Positions 1 to 11,310 of a stretch of DNA of 64,000 bases are shown here, in pieces (within the stretch, counting starts at the first letter, position 1; each line of letters begins with the position of its first letter). This stretch comes from Glebionis coronaria. Taxonomy: Eukaryota; Streptophyta; Magnoliopsida; Asterales; Asteraceae. The notes below the pieces were generated by a model that saw only the letters and a program-made list of their open reading frames with translations, did not search any database and was not told the origin of the DNA. Made by a program: the position numbers and the translations under genes. The stretch covers positions 30,949,580-31,013,579 of the forward strand of contig CM046881.1 in NCBI GenBank assembly GCA_025667525.1, written 5' to 3'.

Positions 1-305
1 ACTCGGCATTCGCTGATATGATTTTTTCATGTTTTTATCTCAGGTGCTTGAAGGTAATCCGGATGGAGATCGACTCTGATGGCCCACATAATATTAAAAA
101 TGTTCATTCGATCTATGTTTTGTAAACTTAATGACCTGTATAATTTGGGACCTGTTGTACACTTTAAAACTTTCTATCGAATGAATGTATGTTGAACCTT
201 GTACAACCATTTTTATGTGTTGTCTATGATTGGAGTTATTGTGCTATCCCGTAACACTCTGAAAGACCCTTCCGCTGTACCGATACGAAAAATGAGAGTG
301 TTAGA
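1..305 (+). repeat. 3' part of the 5' LTR (partial at window edge)
   Basis: These 305 bases align without gaps to 9184-9488, the end of the 3' LTR. I count three mismatches, at 27, 236 and 304. The LTR is followed at once by the primer site. The last base pair of this copy reads GA where the other LTR ends CA, so the terminal dinucleotide is mutated. The start of the LTR, about 2.8 kb, lies to the left of the window. Confidence 0.93.
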
Positions 306-308
306 GTT

Positions 309-320
309 TGGTATCAGAGC
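309..320 (+). promoter_or_regulatory. Primer binding site (tRNA-Met type)
   Basis: TGGTATCAGAGC is complementary to the 3' end of plant initiator tRNA-Met, the usual minus-strand primer of Tekay and many Copia elements. It lies three bases after the LTR end. Confidence 0.9.
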
Positions 321-583
321 TCTCGTTATAGAGAACAAAAGATTTTAAAAACCAAGGTTTTGAACAAAACTTTTCAAAATCTTTTGACAATGAACATTTG
401 AGAAAATATTTGAAAAATCTTTTGACTATAACGGTGCCAGAGATCTCCGACGTTACCAACAAGCCCTATTGAGAAGATATATATTTTGATATATATAATT
501 TAATTTATATATATGTATATATCGTGATTTCATTATGTAATTGTTTAACTAGTATGTTATCCTAATACGAGATGTATATATAA
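321..583 (+). other. Non-coding leader of the Tekay element
   Basis: There is no coding potential here. The leader ends in a strongly AT-rich stretch of TATA-like alternations at about 480-530, which could fold on itself. The first usable ATG of the extra ORF follows. Confidence 0.6.
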
Positions 584-1594
584 ATGCAGATTGTCATGGC
601 TGACCCTAATATTCCTGTAGAAAACCATGCTATTCCCGAACCTAATGTAGATGATGATCCTTATTTAGATTTAGTAGATTATGATATGGATGATGAGGAG
701 GAACCATTTGAGGATCCCGAGCCCGAGTTAGGACTAGGAGATCAGATTGCCCCTCAGGTTGACTTGGTAGAGAATGAGATTGAGAATGTTGATATAGAGA
801 ATGATGATGAGATTGGGTTAGATAATTTAGATGATGAGATTGACGACGAGGATGTCGAGGAGGATGTAGGTATAGATGTTGAGGTTGATGACGATGAGGA
901 AGCCGAGCTTATTTACCCTTATGATGTTCCAAAGGGCGAGCCTTTGCCCCCACCAATTGATCTGTCTGATTCTGAGGTTGAGTTACCTAGGGATGAAATG
1001 TCTGAATTGTCTGAATCTGATTCTGAATCAGAGGAGGATGAGGATGACAATGCACCTGACGGTACTGATGGTATTGCTACTCGTAGATGTGAGATAGGAG
1101 AGTCGTCTAGTGCTCGAGAGGCTACTCATATTGATGGTCTTGCACCATGGGCCTTGAGACGTGATCTAGATGCTTCCCGTGTTAAGAGTTGTATGACAGA
1201 GGTCGTATTAGGTGTTGTTCAGACTCAGGTTGCTTATTTGGAGTCGAAGACTAAGGTTGGAGAGAAAGAGCGGGAATTACTTAGTTTGGATTTGACTGAT
1301 GTAGAGCGTGGTCTGAATGAGGCTTTTAGGAGGTTATAGGTATTGGAAAGTGGTGAGTTTGCTGAAATGAAGAGAAAGGTGAATTCTATGGAGATTCAGT
1401 TGAGTGTAGCTCGTGCGATGCGTGAGAAAGCTGAGAAGGAGTTGAATATATCCGTGGGTTGGAATAGTAGATTTTATGCTGACATGGTTGAAAGAGGAGT
1501 AATCCTTAAGCGCCCAGCTGAAGATGTGTCTAGTGATCGTCCGACGAAGATACAGAAGACGATGGATGATGGACCATCTGGCGGTTCTCAGTAG
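584..1594 (+). pseudogene. Extra pre-gag ORF: acidic, coiled-coil protein, interrupted by one TAG
   Basis: One frame runs from ATG 584 (an alternative ATG is at 596) to the stop at 1592-1594, interrupted only by TAG at 1337-1339. The part before the stop is 251 residues and the part after it about 84. Roughly residues 20-170 are dominated by Asp and Glu with long acidic runs. The C-terminal third is charged and helical, with heptad-like spacing that suggests a coiled coil, and ends in a basic KRPAED/PTKIQK segment that could be a nuclear signal. No enzyme motif is visible and I do not recognise a domain. It lies between the primer site and gag, where ordinary Tekay elements have no gene. It could be a captured host sequence or a lineage-specific accessory protein. 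Confidence 0.7.
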
Positions 1595-1875
1595 ACCAGT
1601 CTGTATTTAGTAGTGACCTTTGTATCTTTTGTAGCTTTGACTGAACCGACTTGTTAGTAGTAGATTTGGCACGAATTTTGAGTGTATATAGTGCTAGAAC
1701 TTTGATATGGGATGTAACTAAGACAATACTTTTGTTTCAAATCGAATGAAATATGTATCTTGTCTTGAATTCCATATTGTGCCTTATTTGTATCTTGATT
1801 ATGAATTTAATCCATATTATATGAATCCTTGTTGGGTGAATGCTTAATATTTTGAAATTGTTAAATTATAGAACT
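1595..1875 (+). other. Spacer between extra ORF and gag
   Basis: This is AT-rich sequence with no ORF. It separates the extra ORF from the gag ATG by about 280 bases and may be the leader of a separate gag-pol message, but no promoter is evident. Confidence 0.5.
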
Positions 1876-2970
1876 ATGCCGCCCAAGAAGGCTGTGACTG
1901 AGGATGATGTACGTAGGATTATTACGGAGCAAGTTACCGCATCTATGACTGAATTTATGGCAAATGCTAGAAATGAAGCTGGCGGTAGTGGAGGTGGCGG
2001 TAGTGGAATTGGCGGTACTAATGTGAATGTGAATGCTAATAATGTGAATGCTAATGCTGGAGGAAATGTAGGAGGACTTGGAACTAATGCACCTGAAGTT
2101 GGTGGCTGTACTTATGTGACGTTCATGAAGTGTGAACCTCTACCTTTTAATGGAACTGAAGGTGCTGTAGGATTAAGCCAGTGGATTGAGAAGATTGAAT
2201 CGGTGTTTCAGATTAGTAAGTGTAAGGAGGAAGATAAGGTGACTTTTGCTATGGCTACTCTTAAAGGTCGTGCGTTGACTTGGTGGAACGGGAGGATTGC
2301 TTTCATGGGTCTTGATGCTGCTAATGCTACTCCTTGGGCTGAAATTAAGAAGTGGATGACTTTGGAGTTTTGTCCTCGTAGTGTGATTATTAGGTTAGAA
2401 CAAGAGTTGATTCATTTGAGAATGAAAGGTGTGGACATTGATAGTTACACGAACCGATTCCATGAGTTGGCCTTGCTATGTCCTCGATTGGTTGAACCCG
2501 AAGAGATCCGAATTGAGCAATATATTAAAGGGTTGACCAGGAATATCCGGGGGGACGTGACATCATCTAAACCACTGACCATTGATGATGCTGTTTGAAT
2601 GGCTTACCAACTCATTGGACAGATAATTCAGGATAGGGAAGATGAAGCTCGTGTAGGTGAGAAAAGAAAGGGAGACGGTGATCGTGTAGATAGAGGTGAT
2701 AATAGGAAGAATTTTAATCGCCGTCAGAACCAGAGAAAGGGGAATGCAAATGCTCTTACCAACTATACACCGCGCAACGATGATAGATGTCCTAAGTGTG
2801 GCAACAAGAGGCATGCTGGCGACTGTTGGAAGTGCCGAAATTGCGGAAAGCTTGGACACAAGGTTGAAAGGTGTAAGAAGGGAACCATTTGCTTCAACTG
2901 TAATGAAGAAGGTCATAGGAAATCGGAATGCCCCAAGTTGAAAGCGATTGTACCTGGAAGAAACCCCCAG
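1876..2970 (+). pseudogene. Ty3 gag (capsid and nucleocapsid), with one in-frame TGA
   Basis: Translation most likely starts at ATG 1876, which opens with MPPKKA as in Tekay gags; the upstream ATG at 1840 is in frame but poorer. A Gly/Asn-rich N-terminal linker (about 1978-2080) precedes the capsid-like retrotrans_gag domain with motifs WIEKIESVF, ALTWWN and EFCPR. A TGA at 2596-2598 interrupts the frame near the end of the capsid domain. The reading then continues into a basic stretch and three zinc knuckles at about 2788-2940, two of them canonical ([14 protein letters not shown] and [14 protein letters not shown]). Gag packages element RNA into cytoplasmic particles. There is no stop between gag and pol. 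Confidence 0.92.
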
Positions 2971-4464
2971 GGTGGTATCTATCAACTTGGAACAATTGAG
3001 GTGAAGAAAGAGGATCCGAATGTCGTTACCGGTACGTTTTTACTCAACAATCATTATGCTGTTGCTTTATTTGATTCGGGTGCTGATAGGAGCTTTGTAT
3101 CCACTAAATTTAGTGACCCTATTGACATTGATCCTGTTGAGATAAATACCAGTTACGAGGTGGAATTTGCTAATGGTAAATTAGTGAAAACTAATAAGCT
3201 ATTAGAAGGATGCTCTCTAAATCTCTTGAACTATTCCTTTCCGATTGATTTGATGTTGATAGAATTAGGTAGTTTTGATATTATTATTGGTATGGATTGG
3301 TTGTCGTTGAATAATGCTACTATTTTATGTGGAGAGAAGAAAGTTAAGATTCCTCTTAGGAATAGGACGTTAGTAATTGATGGTAGTCGAGGTGAATCCC
3401 GTCTGAAAATCGTTTCATGTATTAAAGTCCGAAAGTACATCAGGAACGGTTGTGAGTTATTTTTAGCTCAAGTGACCGGGAATGAGTCTAGGGAGAAACG
3501 ATTGGAAGATGTACCTATTATTTGTGAATTTCCTGAGGTATTTCCTAAAGATTTACCCGGACTTCCACCGATAAGGCAAGTAGAGTTTCGAATCGATTTA
3601 ATTCCTGGTGCTGCACCGGTGGCACGTGCGCCTTACCGATTAGCCCCTTCTGAATTAAAGGAGTTATCTGAGCAACTTAAGGAGTTGTCTGATAAAGGTT
3701 TTATTCGACCGAGCTCGTCGCCTTGGGGAGCTCCAGTCTTGTTCGTAAAGAAGAAGGATGGATCTTTTCGTATGTGCATTGATTATAGGGAACTAAATAA
3801 GTTGACAATTATAAATCGATATCCTTTACCTAGGATTGATGATTTTTTTGATCAACTGCAAGGATCTAGTGTGTATTCTAAGATAGATTTGCGGTCAGGA
3901 TATCACCAACTTCGCGTCCGTGAAGAAGATATTCCTATAAATGCATTTAGAACTCGTTATGGACACTATGAATTTCAAGTAATGCCATTTGGGTTAACTA
4001 ACGCACCTGTGGTTTTCATGGATTTAATGAATCGAGTGTGCAAGCCCTACTTGGATAAATTTGTGATTGTGTTTATTGACGATATTCTAATCTATTCTAA
4101 CAATGAAGATGAACATAGAGAACATTTAAGGATTGTTTTGAATTTGTTGAAGGATGAAAAGTTGTATGCTAAGTTTTCGAAATGTGATTTCTGGTTAGAT
4201 TCTGTGCAATTTCTTGGTCATGTGATTAACAAAGATGGAATTCATGTTGATCCTGCAAAGGTTGAAGCTATTAAGAATTGGTCTGCACCGACAACTCCAA
4301 CAGAAGTGCGACAGTTCTTAGGATTGGCTGGCTATTATAGGCTATTCATTAAAGAATTTTCTTTGATAGCTAAACCCTTGACTAAGCTTACCCAGAAGAA
4401 TAAACCTTTCATTTGGGGAAGTGATGAAGATGGAGCATTTCAGATATTGAAGCAAAAATTATAG
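2971..4464 (+). pseudogene. Ty3 protease and reverse transcriptase
   Basis: This continues the gag frame without a break. The aspartic protease active site reads [11 protein letters not shown] at about 3064-3096. The linker and RT follow with the Ty3 hallmarks [17 protein letters not shown] (about 3715), the MPFGLTNAP block and the catalytic FIDDILIYS (4072-4098). FIDD replaces the commoner YxDD but is normal in this clade. The frame ends at TAG 4462-4464 because of a small indel at about 4461-4463. After it, the RNase H reading continues two bases out of phase. The RT catalytic aspartates are present, so the break is the damage rather than active-site loss. Confidence 0.93.
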
Positions 4465-4465
4465 T

Positions 4466-5275
4466 GCGCCAATCTTATCATTACCCGACGGGAGTGAAGA
4501 TTTTGTAGTGTATTGTGATGCATCTCTTAGAGGCTATGGAGCTGTTTTGATGCAGAGGGAGAAGGTGATAGCTTATGCTTCTAGGCAATTAAGGAAGAAT
4601 GAGTAGAATTATACTACTCATGATCTTGAGTTAGGAGCTGTAGTCTTTGCTCTTAGGTTGTGGAGACATTATCTGTATGGCACCAAGTGTACGGTATTCA
4701 CCGATCACAAAAGCCTACAGTATATTCTCGATCAGAAGGAATTGAACATGAGGCAACGAAGATGGATAGAATTGTTAAGTGATTATGATTGTGATATAAT
4801 ATATCACCCAGGAAAAGCCAATGTTGTTGCTGATGCGTTAAGTAGGAAAGATAGAGAGCCTATCAGGGTGCGTTCTCTAGTCTTGACCGTGCACAATAAT
4901 TTGCCTGAGCAAATTAGAAATGCGCAAATAGAAGCTTGTAAGAAGGAAAATTTTGTTAATGAAGGGTTCCGAGGAGAAGAAGATCCTTTAGAGGTTAGAG
5001 CTGATGGAGTGAAATGCTTAAGAGGTCGTATGTGGATACCTAAGTTTGGAGGCTTAAGAGACTTGATTATGTTAGAATCCCATAAATCTAAGTATTCCAT
5101 TCATCCGGGATCTGATAAGATGTACCATGATTTGAAGAAGTTGTACTGGTGGCCGAATATGAAAGCTGACATAGCTATGTATGTTCTTCAATGCTTGACT
5201 TGTGCTAGAGTCAAAGCTGAACATCAAAAGCCATCAGGACTACTTCAACAACCAAAGATTCCTGAAGGGAAGTAG
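4466..5275 (+). pseudogene. Ty3 RNase H and integrase zinc-binding domain
   Basis: The reading resumes in frame 2 at 4466. RNase H begins with YCDASLRGYGAVL at about 4510 and includes the TDHKSLQY motif at about 4700. TAG at 4604-4606 interrupts it. The ORF that stays open from 4658 carries the end of RNase H, the ADALSRK linker and the integrase H2C2 zinc finger (histidines in ESHKS and IHPGS, cysteines in CLTCA at about 5190). It stops at TAG 5273-5275, just before the catalytic core. RNase H removes the RNA template, and the zinc finger helps integrase multimerise on LTR ends. Confidence 0.9.
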
Positions 5276-6352
5276 GAGCGAATTACGATGGACTTTATCA
5301 CCAAGCTTCCTAGAACATTATCTGGAAACAACTCGATTTGGGTTATTGTCGACAGACTGACCAAATCAGCACACTTCATTCCGGTTAAAGAGCAGTTCTC
5401 ATTGGAGAAGCTGACTCGTATATACCTTGATAATGTTGTATGCAAGCATGGAGTGCCTGTATCGATCATTTCAGATCGAGATCCTAGATTCGCATCGAAT
5501 TTTTGGAAATCTCTCCAAAGTTCTTTGGGAATGAATCTCGACATGAGCACTACTTATCACCCCCAGACTGATGGGCAGAGTGAAAGGACGATACAAACAC
5601 TGGAAGATATGTTGAGAGCTTGTGTGTTAGACTTTGGTAAGAATTGGGATAAACATTTGTCGTTAGCAGAGTTTTCATATAACAATAGTTACCATTCTAG
5701 TATTAAGGCTGCACCATTTGAAGCTTTGTATGGTAGGAAGTGTAGATCTCCTGTATGTTGGAGTGAAGTTGGGGATACCCAGCTCACGGGACCGGAATTG
5801 ATCCGGGAGACTACGGAGATGATAGTTCAGATTAAGAATAGGTTGTTGACTGCCCGTAGTAGACAGAAAAGTTATGCGGTTGTGCGGCAGAAGCCAATGG
5901 AGTTTAAAGTGGGTGACCGAGTAATGTTGAAAGTATCGCCATGGAAAGGCGTTATCAGATTTGGAAAACGAGGGAAATTAAATCCCCGTTATATTGGACC
6001 CTTAAAGATTTTATCTAGAGTAGGTCCGGTGGCTTACAAACTAGAGTTACCCCCAGAACTTCATGGTGTTCACAACACATTCCATGTATCTAATCTAAAG
6101 AAATGTCTAGCAGTGAGTGATGAGAAAATTCCGTTAGGTAAGGTTCGAATAGATGGGAAGTTGCATTTTATCGAAGAGCCCGTAGAGGTTATGGATCGTG
6201 AGGTAAAGCAACTGAAACAAAGTCGCATACTTATTGTCAAGATCCGATGGAATTCAAAGCATGGACCGGAGCATACTTGGGAACGAGAGGATGAAATGTG
6301 GAAGAAATATCCGCACCTCTTCGATTTCAATAAGAAACGGGCATCCAAATGA
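5276..6352 (+). pseudogene. Ty3 integrase core with C-terminal chromodomain
   Basis: This is the same frame as the preceding segment, with no further stop up to TGA at 6350. The DDE catalytic triad is visible: Asp in MDFITKLP (5288), Asp in SDRDPRF (about 5473) and Glu in [11 protein letters not shown] (about 5577). The GPY/F-type module ([12 protein letters not shown] at about 5990) follows. The last 60 residues are a chromodomain with the aromatic pattern [15 protein letters not shown] and YPHLF. Chromodomains of Tekay elements are thought to direct insertion to marked chromatin. The domain itself is intact, but the fragment lacks its own natural start. Confidence 0.93.
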
Positions 6353-6377
6353 AATGGATCACGAGGACGTTGATCCC

Positions 6378-6393
6378 TTTTAGGAGGAAAAGC
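6378..6393 (+). promoter_or_regulatory. Polypurine tract of the Tekay element
   Basis: A run rich in G and A (TTTTAGGAGGAAAAGC) directly precedes the TGTGACA start of the 3' LTR. It would prime plus-strand DNA synthesis. Confidence 0.85.
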
Positions 6394-9300
6394 TGTGACA
6401 ATCTAACATTTTCAGGTAGTGAATTATTTTCTCGTATAATATTTTGAAACTTATTTTTATGTTGGTTGACGAACTCACAATTTACGGATTTAAATTTGGG
6501 CTTACGTGCATAATTTAGCGTCTTTTACGACTAAACCGGAAACCTTAGGATTACGTATTTACGTTTTTGAACTCCGTTTTTGAGACAATTTTTATTGGAT
6601 TCGTTTTGTGACGTTGATTCATAATTTATAAAAACTTTTTTCGTAAAACGACCCGAGGGCACGCAAATCGAGAAAACTAGAATCGAGGAATACCCGTAAA
6701 CTATTGAGATGGGACAAAATACATTGTCCCACCCCACTAGCTTATATGGGACAGCACTAACATGACACCACAATCATATGTGGCATCATGTTAGCTACAA
6801 GTTTACAAGTGTAAACAAAGCTTACTCTTTAAGCTTAGTCTTTTTCCACTAACACAAAACCACTAGCAACTAACTCACACCACCATTTACTTACATGCAA
6901 AATCAACACAAATCCTCTCAAACACTCCCTCCCTTGCCGTCCACTTTCAAGCTACAAACACCCCTTTTGATCTTTTCTAGCCATGAAATACATGTTTACT
7001 AGCTCTATCATGGAGTTATCTTGAAGCCTTGATCATTTGGTGGCCATATTAACAACATTGGAGGTGATTTGCTTGTGTCCTAGGGCTGATTTCCCAACTA
7101 TTGTTCTTGGTGTGTGATGATCTTGGAGTTACTTGTGGTGTTCATCAAGTTCTTGTCTTCCAAAAACAAGAAATACACTTGGTTGGTAAAGAAGATCATC
7201 CTCTCAATTTTCTCTTGTTATTTTTGTAAAGAACAAATGTATTTTCTTCATTATTGTATATGTATATGATGTATATATGATGATAAAAATGTTGTGTGGG
7301 GATCAAGTGTTGATAGATATGCTTAAAAAGGTTAATAACTATAAGAAATGAGGCTAAAATCTTGATTATTTACTTGGCTGTATAAAAACAGTATATAACT
7401 AAAACTTGAACTGATAAAATTGCATGGTATGATCCATTTACAGTAAGTACAAGATGTTATACACATGTGAGAGTTGGCCATGCAATGGAATCAGTATAAT
7501 GAGTGAGATATGATCAAAACAAGTTGGGTGTTCTAATCTAAATAAGCAGTTTTGTAGGGACTGTTAAGGCAAGATGAACTTAAAATGAGCAGTAGCTATA
7601 GCTAAGTTAAATGTAGCACATAATATGAAGAACATGTCACCCAAAAATGAGCTTCTAATTCATTATAAAACTCTAGATATGATAAAAATGGTGAACATGA
7701 AAATAAAAATCAGATTTTGAGAATTAATGTTTATTATTATTATATAAGCACTCAAATTATAATGTATAAAATGTAAAATTATAACCCACTAACTTATAAA
7801 ACTTATTTATATAAATATTTAAAAGGGTAAATGAATGAATAACTTATATAAATGGTAGTGGAATAATACTTATAAGTAATAAAAACTATAAAGTTGATTT
7901 TTATGACTTTTTCGGCTATTAGCGTAAAATTAACGTTTTTCGCCAAATAAAACTTAGACGATCAAACCCGTCTAATGTAAAGTTTATAAAAGTCATATAC
8001 TGATATATAAGTAACTAATACAAGTTAAAACCGATAAAACCCGAACTATAGGACATACGGACATTAACGAGCTAACTAAGCATATTGGACTAATAATTGG
8101 ACTAAATAAGTTAAACACTTATAAAAAGAACTTATTGGGCTTAACCCATTTGGGCCCAACATGGAGAATATATATACTGTTAATATAAGTATAAAATGGA
8201 TTAAAACAAGTTAAAGAACTTATAATAAGCTTATTGGACTTGAAATAGGTAAATAGATAAAACTAGTAAACTAGTAAAAAGTTACCAAAACGTAAACACT
8301 AAAATGAGTAAACAAGGATATATAAACCCACTTGATCATCATCATCATATGTACAAAATCATCATATGTATATTGTTATTTTGATAAAAGTCATTGGACA
8401 AAGTATAAGACCGATTATTATTTATATAGGTTTCCGTGACCGAAGCACGCCCATAGCCGATAATCCGCCTTTCATTAACAACGTGAGTTCATAGCCTCGC
8501 ACTCTGTTAAATGTTTTATAAAATGATTTGTAAACCCGCGAGGGAGATAACATGCTAGATTTTATAAAAATAGAACACAAGTAGTCCCGATGGTATGCTT
8601 AATGATATGGACCCGAATGATGCTATGACCCTATAAACGAGACTAAAAGGATTATTAGTAGTTAGGTTATGTCACTTAAAGTCCCATTAGCATGAATTGT
8701 GAACTACCGGGATTTGGTAGACGCTTATGCATTTGATAGTACTATTTGGGGAAGATCACCCCAGTTCGCGCCTTGACGGTTGATCCCCGTCGTACCACAT
8801 TGATTGGTAAGCGAATTTATGTATGAGAAGATTCCATAGCGTGATTTTTGTGACGACACGCTAACTTAGATGGGCAAACTGTTTGTCGGGTTCGCGGCCC
8901 GCTATTTTCATAGTAAGGTAACAATGTCATGCGGCTAATAATAATCCTACAACCTATATAATCCAAATAAAAATGTATCCTATACATAATAACGACGCTA
9001 TTAACGATGAATATATTACCTATCATGGTAATATAGAGACTACGGTCTCATGGACGGTTTAAGATGTATGCTTGATTTATATATTGCCTGACTAGCAATA
9101 TGAGGACTTACTTCCGATATTATACGTGTGTTCTAATTTTAACGATTGTTTTATATAACGGTTTTTATTAAACTCTAGAATTCACTCGGCATTCGCTGAT
9201 ATGATTTTTGCATGTTTTTATCTCAGGTGCTTGAAGGTAATCCGGATGGAGATCGACTCTGATGGCCCACATAATATTAAAAATGTTCATTCGATCTATG

Positions 9301-9488
9301 TTTTGTAAACTTAATGACCTGTATAATTTGGGACCTGTTGTACACTTTAAAACTTTCTATCGAATGAATGTATGTTGAACCTTGTACAACCATTTTTATG
9401 TGTTGTCTATGATTGGAGATATTGTGCTATCCCGTAACACTCTGAAAGACCCTTCCGCTGTACCGATACGAAAAATGAGAGTGTTACA
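6394..9488 (+). repeat. 3' LTR of the Tekay element (3095 bp)
   Basis: It begins TGTGACAATC after the polypurine tract and ends GTGTTACA. Its last 305 bases match the 5' LTR. It holds no protein gene; short ORFs here have no recognisable content. A second, diverged LTR of the same family is found at 25383-25504 plus 41848-44929, and shared blocks occur in the LARD LTRs. The conserved part lies in the last 1.1 kb, from about 8440 to the end. Confidence 0.93.
8483..9226 (+). promoter_or_regulatory. Possible leader intron inside the Tekay LTR
   Basis: The donor-like GTGAGT starts at 8483. A candidate branch sequence (CTGAT) precedes a pyrimidine-rich stretch ending ATCTCAG at 9226. Both signals recur at the same relative places in three other LTRs in this window. 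If used in the 5' LTR transcript, this 744 bp intron would lie in the RNA leader. This is inferred from sequence conservation only. Confidence 0.45.
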
Positions 9489-10766
9489 GCCGACACTCAA
9501 CAGAAATAGTTACATGAATCACGGTCATGACAATGACCGTCATGAAATAGACAAACAAGGCAGTAGTGACAACCACCGTGCTAATAATTAATCAGTCAGT
9601 AACCATCAGAACTCCGGAACGGACGTGACCAGAAATACAGAGGTCGTCAGTCTAACCAGTCCGACCACCCTAACAGTTACCAAAAATTCTTAATATTATT
9701 CAGACTCATCTATTAAAGTACATGTCCAGACAACAGTCAAGACACAGGCCCCAAGTATCATTTCCGGAGACACATATTAGGACACCAGTCATGGTACGCG
9801 TCATACGAAAATCTTCTCAAAATACGAGTCAGAACTCATAACTCCATATGTTTCTAAACCAGACTCTCAGAAATTCAGGGTACCCTCCAAGGGGGTATAC
9901 CCGTTCTGTTATGACACGCATAAATCAAACCATTACATATCAGTTACCACCACCGGAGTATTATTCAGGTTAGACACGCAGTGATCATTCTGTGAGGTTA
10001 CAGATGAACACAATCACTGAAAGTTGCCACGTTTACTTCATGTATTCCTATGTCAGCTTTATTTTAAATCAAGTATTTACCGATCTTCCACCCAGAAAAG
10101 ACTCCACAGTACCACCCATAATTATTAAAGTTTTCTTTTCAGTTAACGACGAGATCCGTCTTACCAACTCCTGAACATATTCATTTTACTTCTGCCAGAA
10201 AAATCAGTACAAACTGTTTCAGCTTTATCAGCACATGAATTACTATCTTATAGCTGCAAAGAATGCTAGTCACCATTCATGATGCGATTTCTGAAATTCC
10301 GTAAACTCATGATCAGCAGGTTATCCTAAAGTTCCAATGGCCATTCCAAAGGGTTTTTTTCCAGAAATTCCTTCCTAACCACGAGACAAGGTTTAATATA
10401 GAAATTGTCCCAAGAACAAAACCTATTTTTAGAACTCTTTATTGCAGGGCTTCGGCTAAATTAAAAGAGTTGCAGCATTAGCTGCTAGAGTTACCGGAAC
10501 GAGGCTTAATCGCCCTAACACATCACCAGAGGGTGCATCGTTTTCTGTCCATCACGAAGAAGGCCAGTAACATGAGATCATGTATCGACCATCGGAAAAT
10601 TTATCAGATCACCATTTTTAATTGATATTCATTCCACGTATAGGAGGTTTATCTGGCCTGTTACGATGCCTTGAACATTTTCCAAGACAAAATTTCGATC
10701 ATACTACCATTAGTGGTGAGAGGAAGAACATGATGTTCTCCATACTGCTGTTGCACATACTATACA
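9489..10766 (+). pseudogene. Very old Ty3/gypsy remnant (RT region recognisable)
   Basis: No long ORF exists, but a plus-strand reading from about 10355 to 10760 follows the order of a Ty3 linker and reverse transcriptase. The pieces include RFNIEIVPRTKPIFRTLY (about 10392), SAKLKELQ, LNRPNTSPEGASF and, in other frames, IPRIGGL and SKTKFRSYYH. These correspond position by position to the family motifs before and inside RT. Stops and indels occur every 20-40 codons. Sequence from 9489 to about 10350 is probably the decayed gag/protease part of the same copy, but I see no certain motif there. The Tekay element is inserted at its left edge. It is much older than its neighbours. Confidence 0.68.
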
Positions 10767-11310
10767 CTAGTACAAAAATGGGTTTCGGTCACACATACCA
10801 AAATTCGTGTAGTCACAAATAAATTTTTTATGTGACTGAATTCGCCAGTCATAAATAAACAGTCACACTTGAAGTCAGTTTGCATGACCATTTCGTATTT
10901 TGTTTGTCACGCATATGAATATTTACGTGACTAGGGCTAACAAATGCTTTTTGGATGAGTCGTTAGTCACTTAATAATTTGAGAGTGTTACTGAATCAAA
11001 GTCTGGTTCAAGTAGTAGTCACATTATACGTATACATGTGTGGCAAATGTTTGTCATACACACATTGAATGTGACCAAAAATCATATATGGTCACATAGA
11101 CTTATTTTACAAGTGACAAATTGATAAACAAGGTTGTCACACACATTATTTTAATGTGACTAGTATATTTTGCTAAATGTTAACCACACATGAATTTTGT
11201 GTGTGTGGAAAATTGAAAGTAGGTATTGAAACATTTGCCACAATATTTATTTAAATGTGACAAATATTTTGTGTGTGTGGCAAATTGAAAGTAGGGTTCG
11301 AGTCCTAGAC
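10767..11310 (+). mobile_element. CACTA-like transposon left terminus with subterminal repeats
   Basis: The sequence CACTAGTACAAAAATGGG at 10767 is a typical plant CACTA end. The next 530 bases contain at least a dozen copies, in both orientations, of a short TGTGAC / GTCACA motif, often extended as TGTGTGGCAAA. Such arrays bind the transposase in En/Spm-like elements. I could not find the inverted partner terminus anywhere to the right, and no TNP2 transposase gene is visible, so the element is truncated or non-autonomous. Confidence 0.7.

Larger units (their letters stand above)
1..9488 (+). mobile_element. Tekay-type Ty3/gypsy chromovirus, nearly full length
   Basis: This is a copy-and-paste LTR retrotransposon. 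In order it has the end of a 5' LTR, a tRNA-Met-type primer site, an extra acidic ORF, gag with CCHC knuckles, protease, reverse transcriptase, RNase H, integrase, a C-terminal chromodomain, a purine tract and a complete 3' LTR. Integrase lying after RT/RNase H plus a chromodomain is diagnostic of chromoviruses, and the 3.1 kb LTR fits the Tekay clade. The coding region has stops at 2596, 4604 and 5273 and a frameshift near 4462, so this copy cannot make a full polyprotein. It sits inside older Ty3 debris on its right side. The left end lies outside the window, so a target duplication cannot be tested. Confidence 0.93.
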
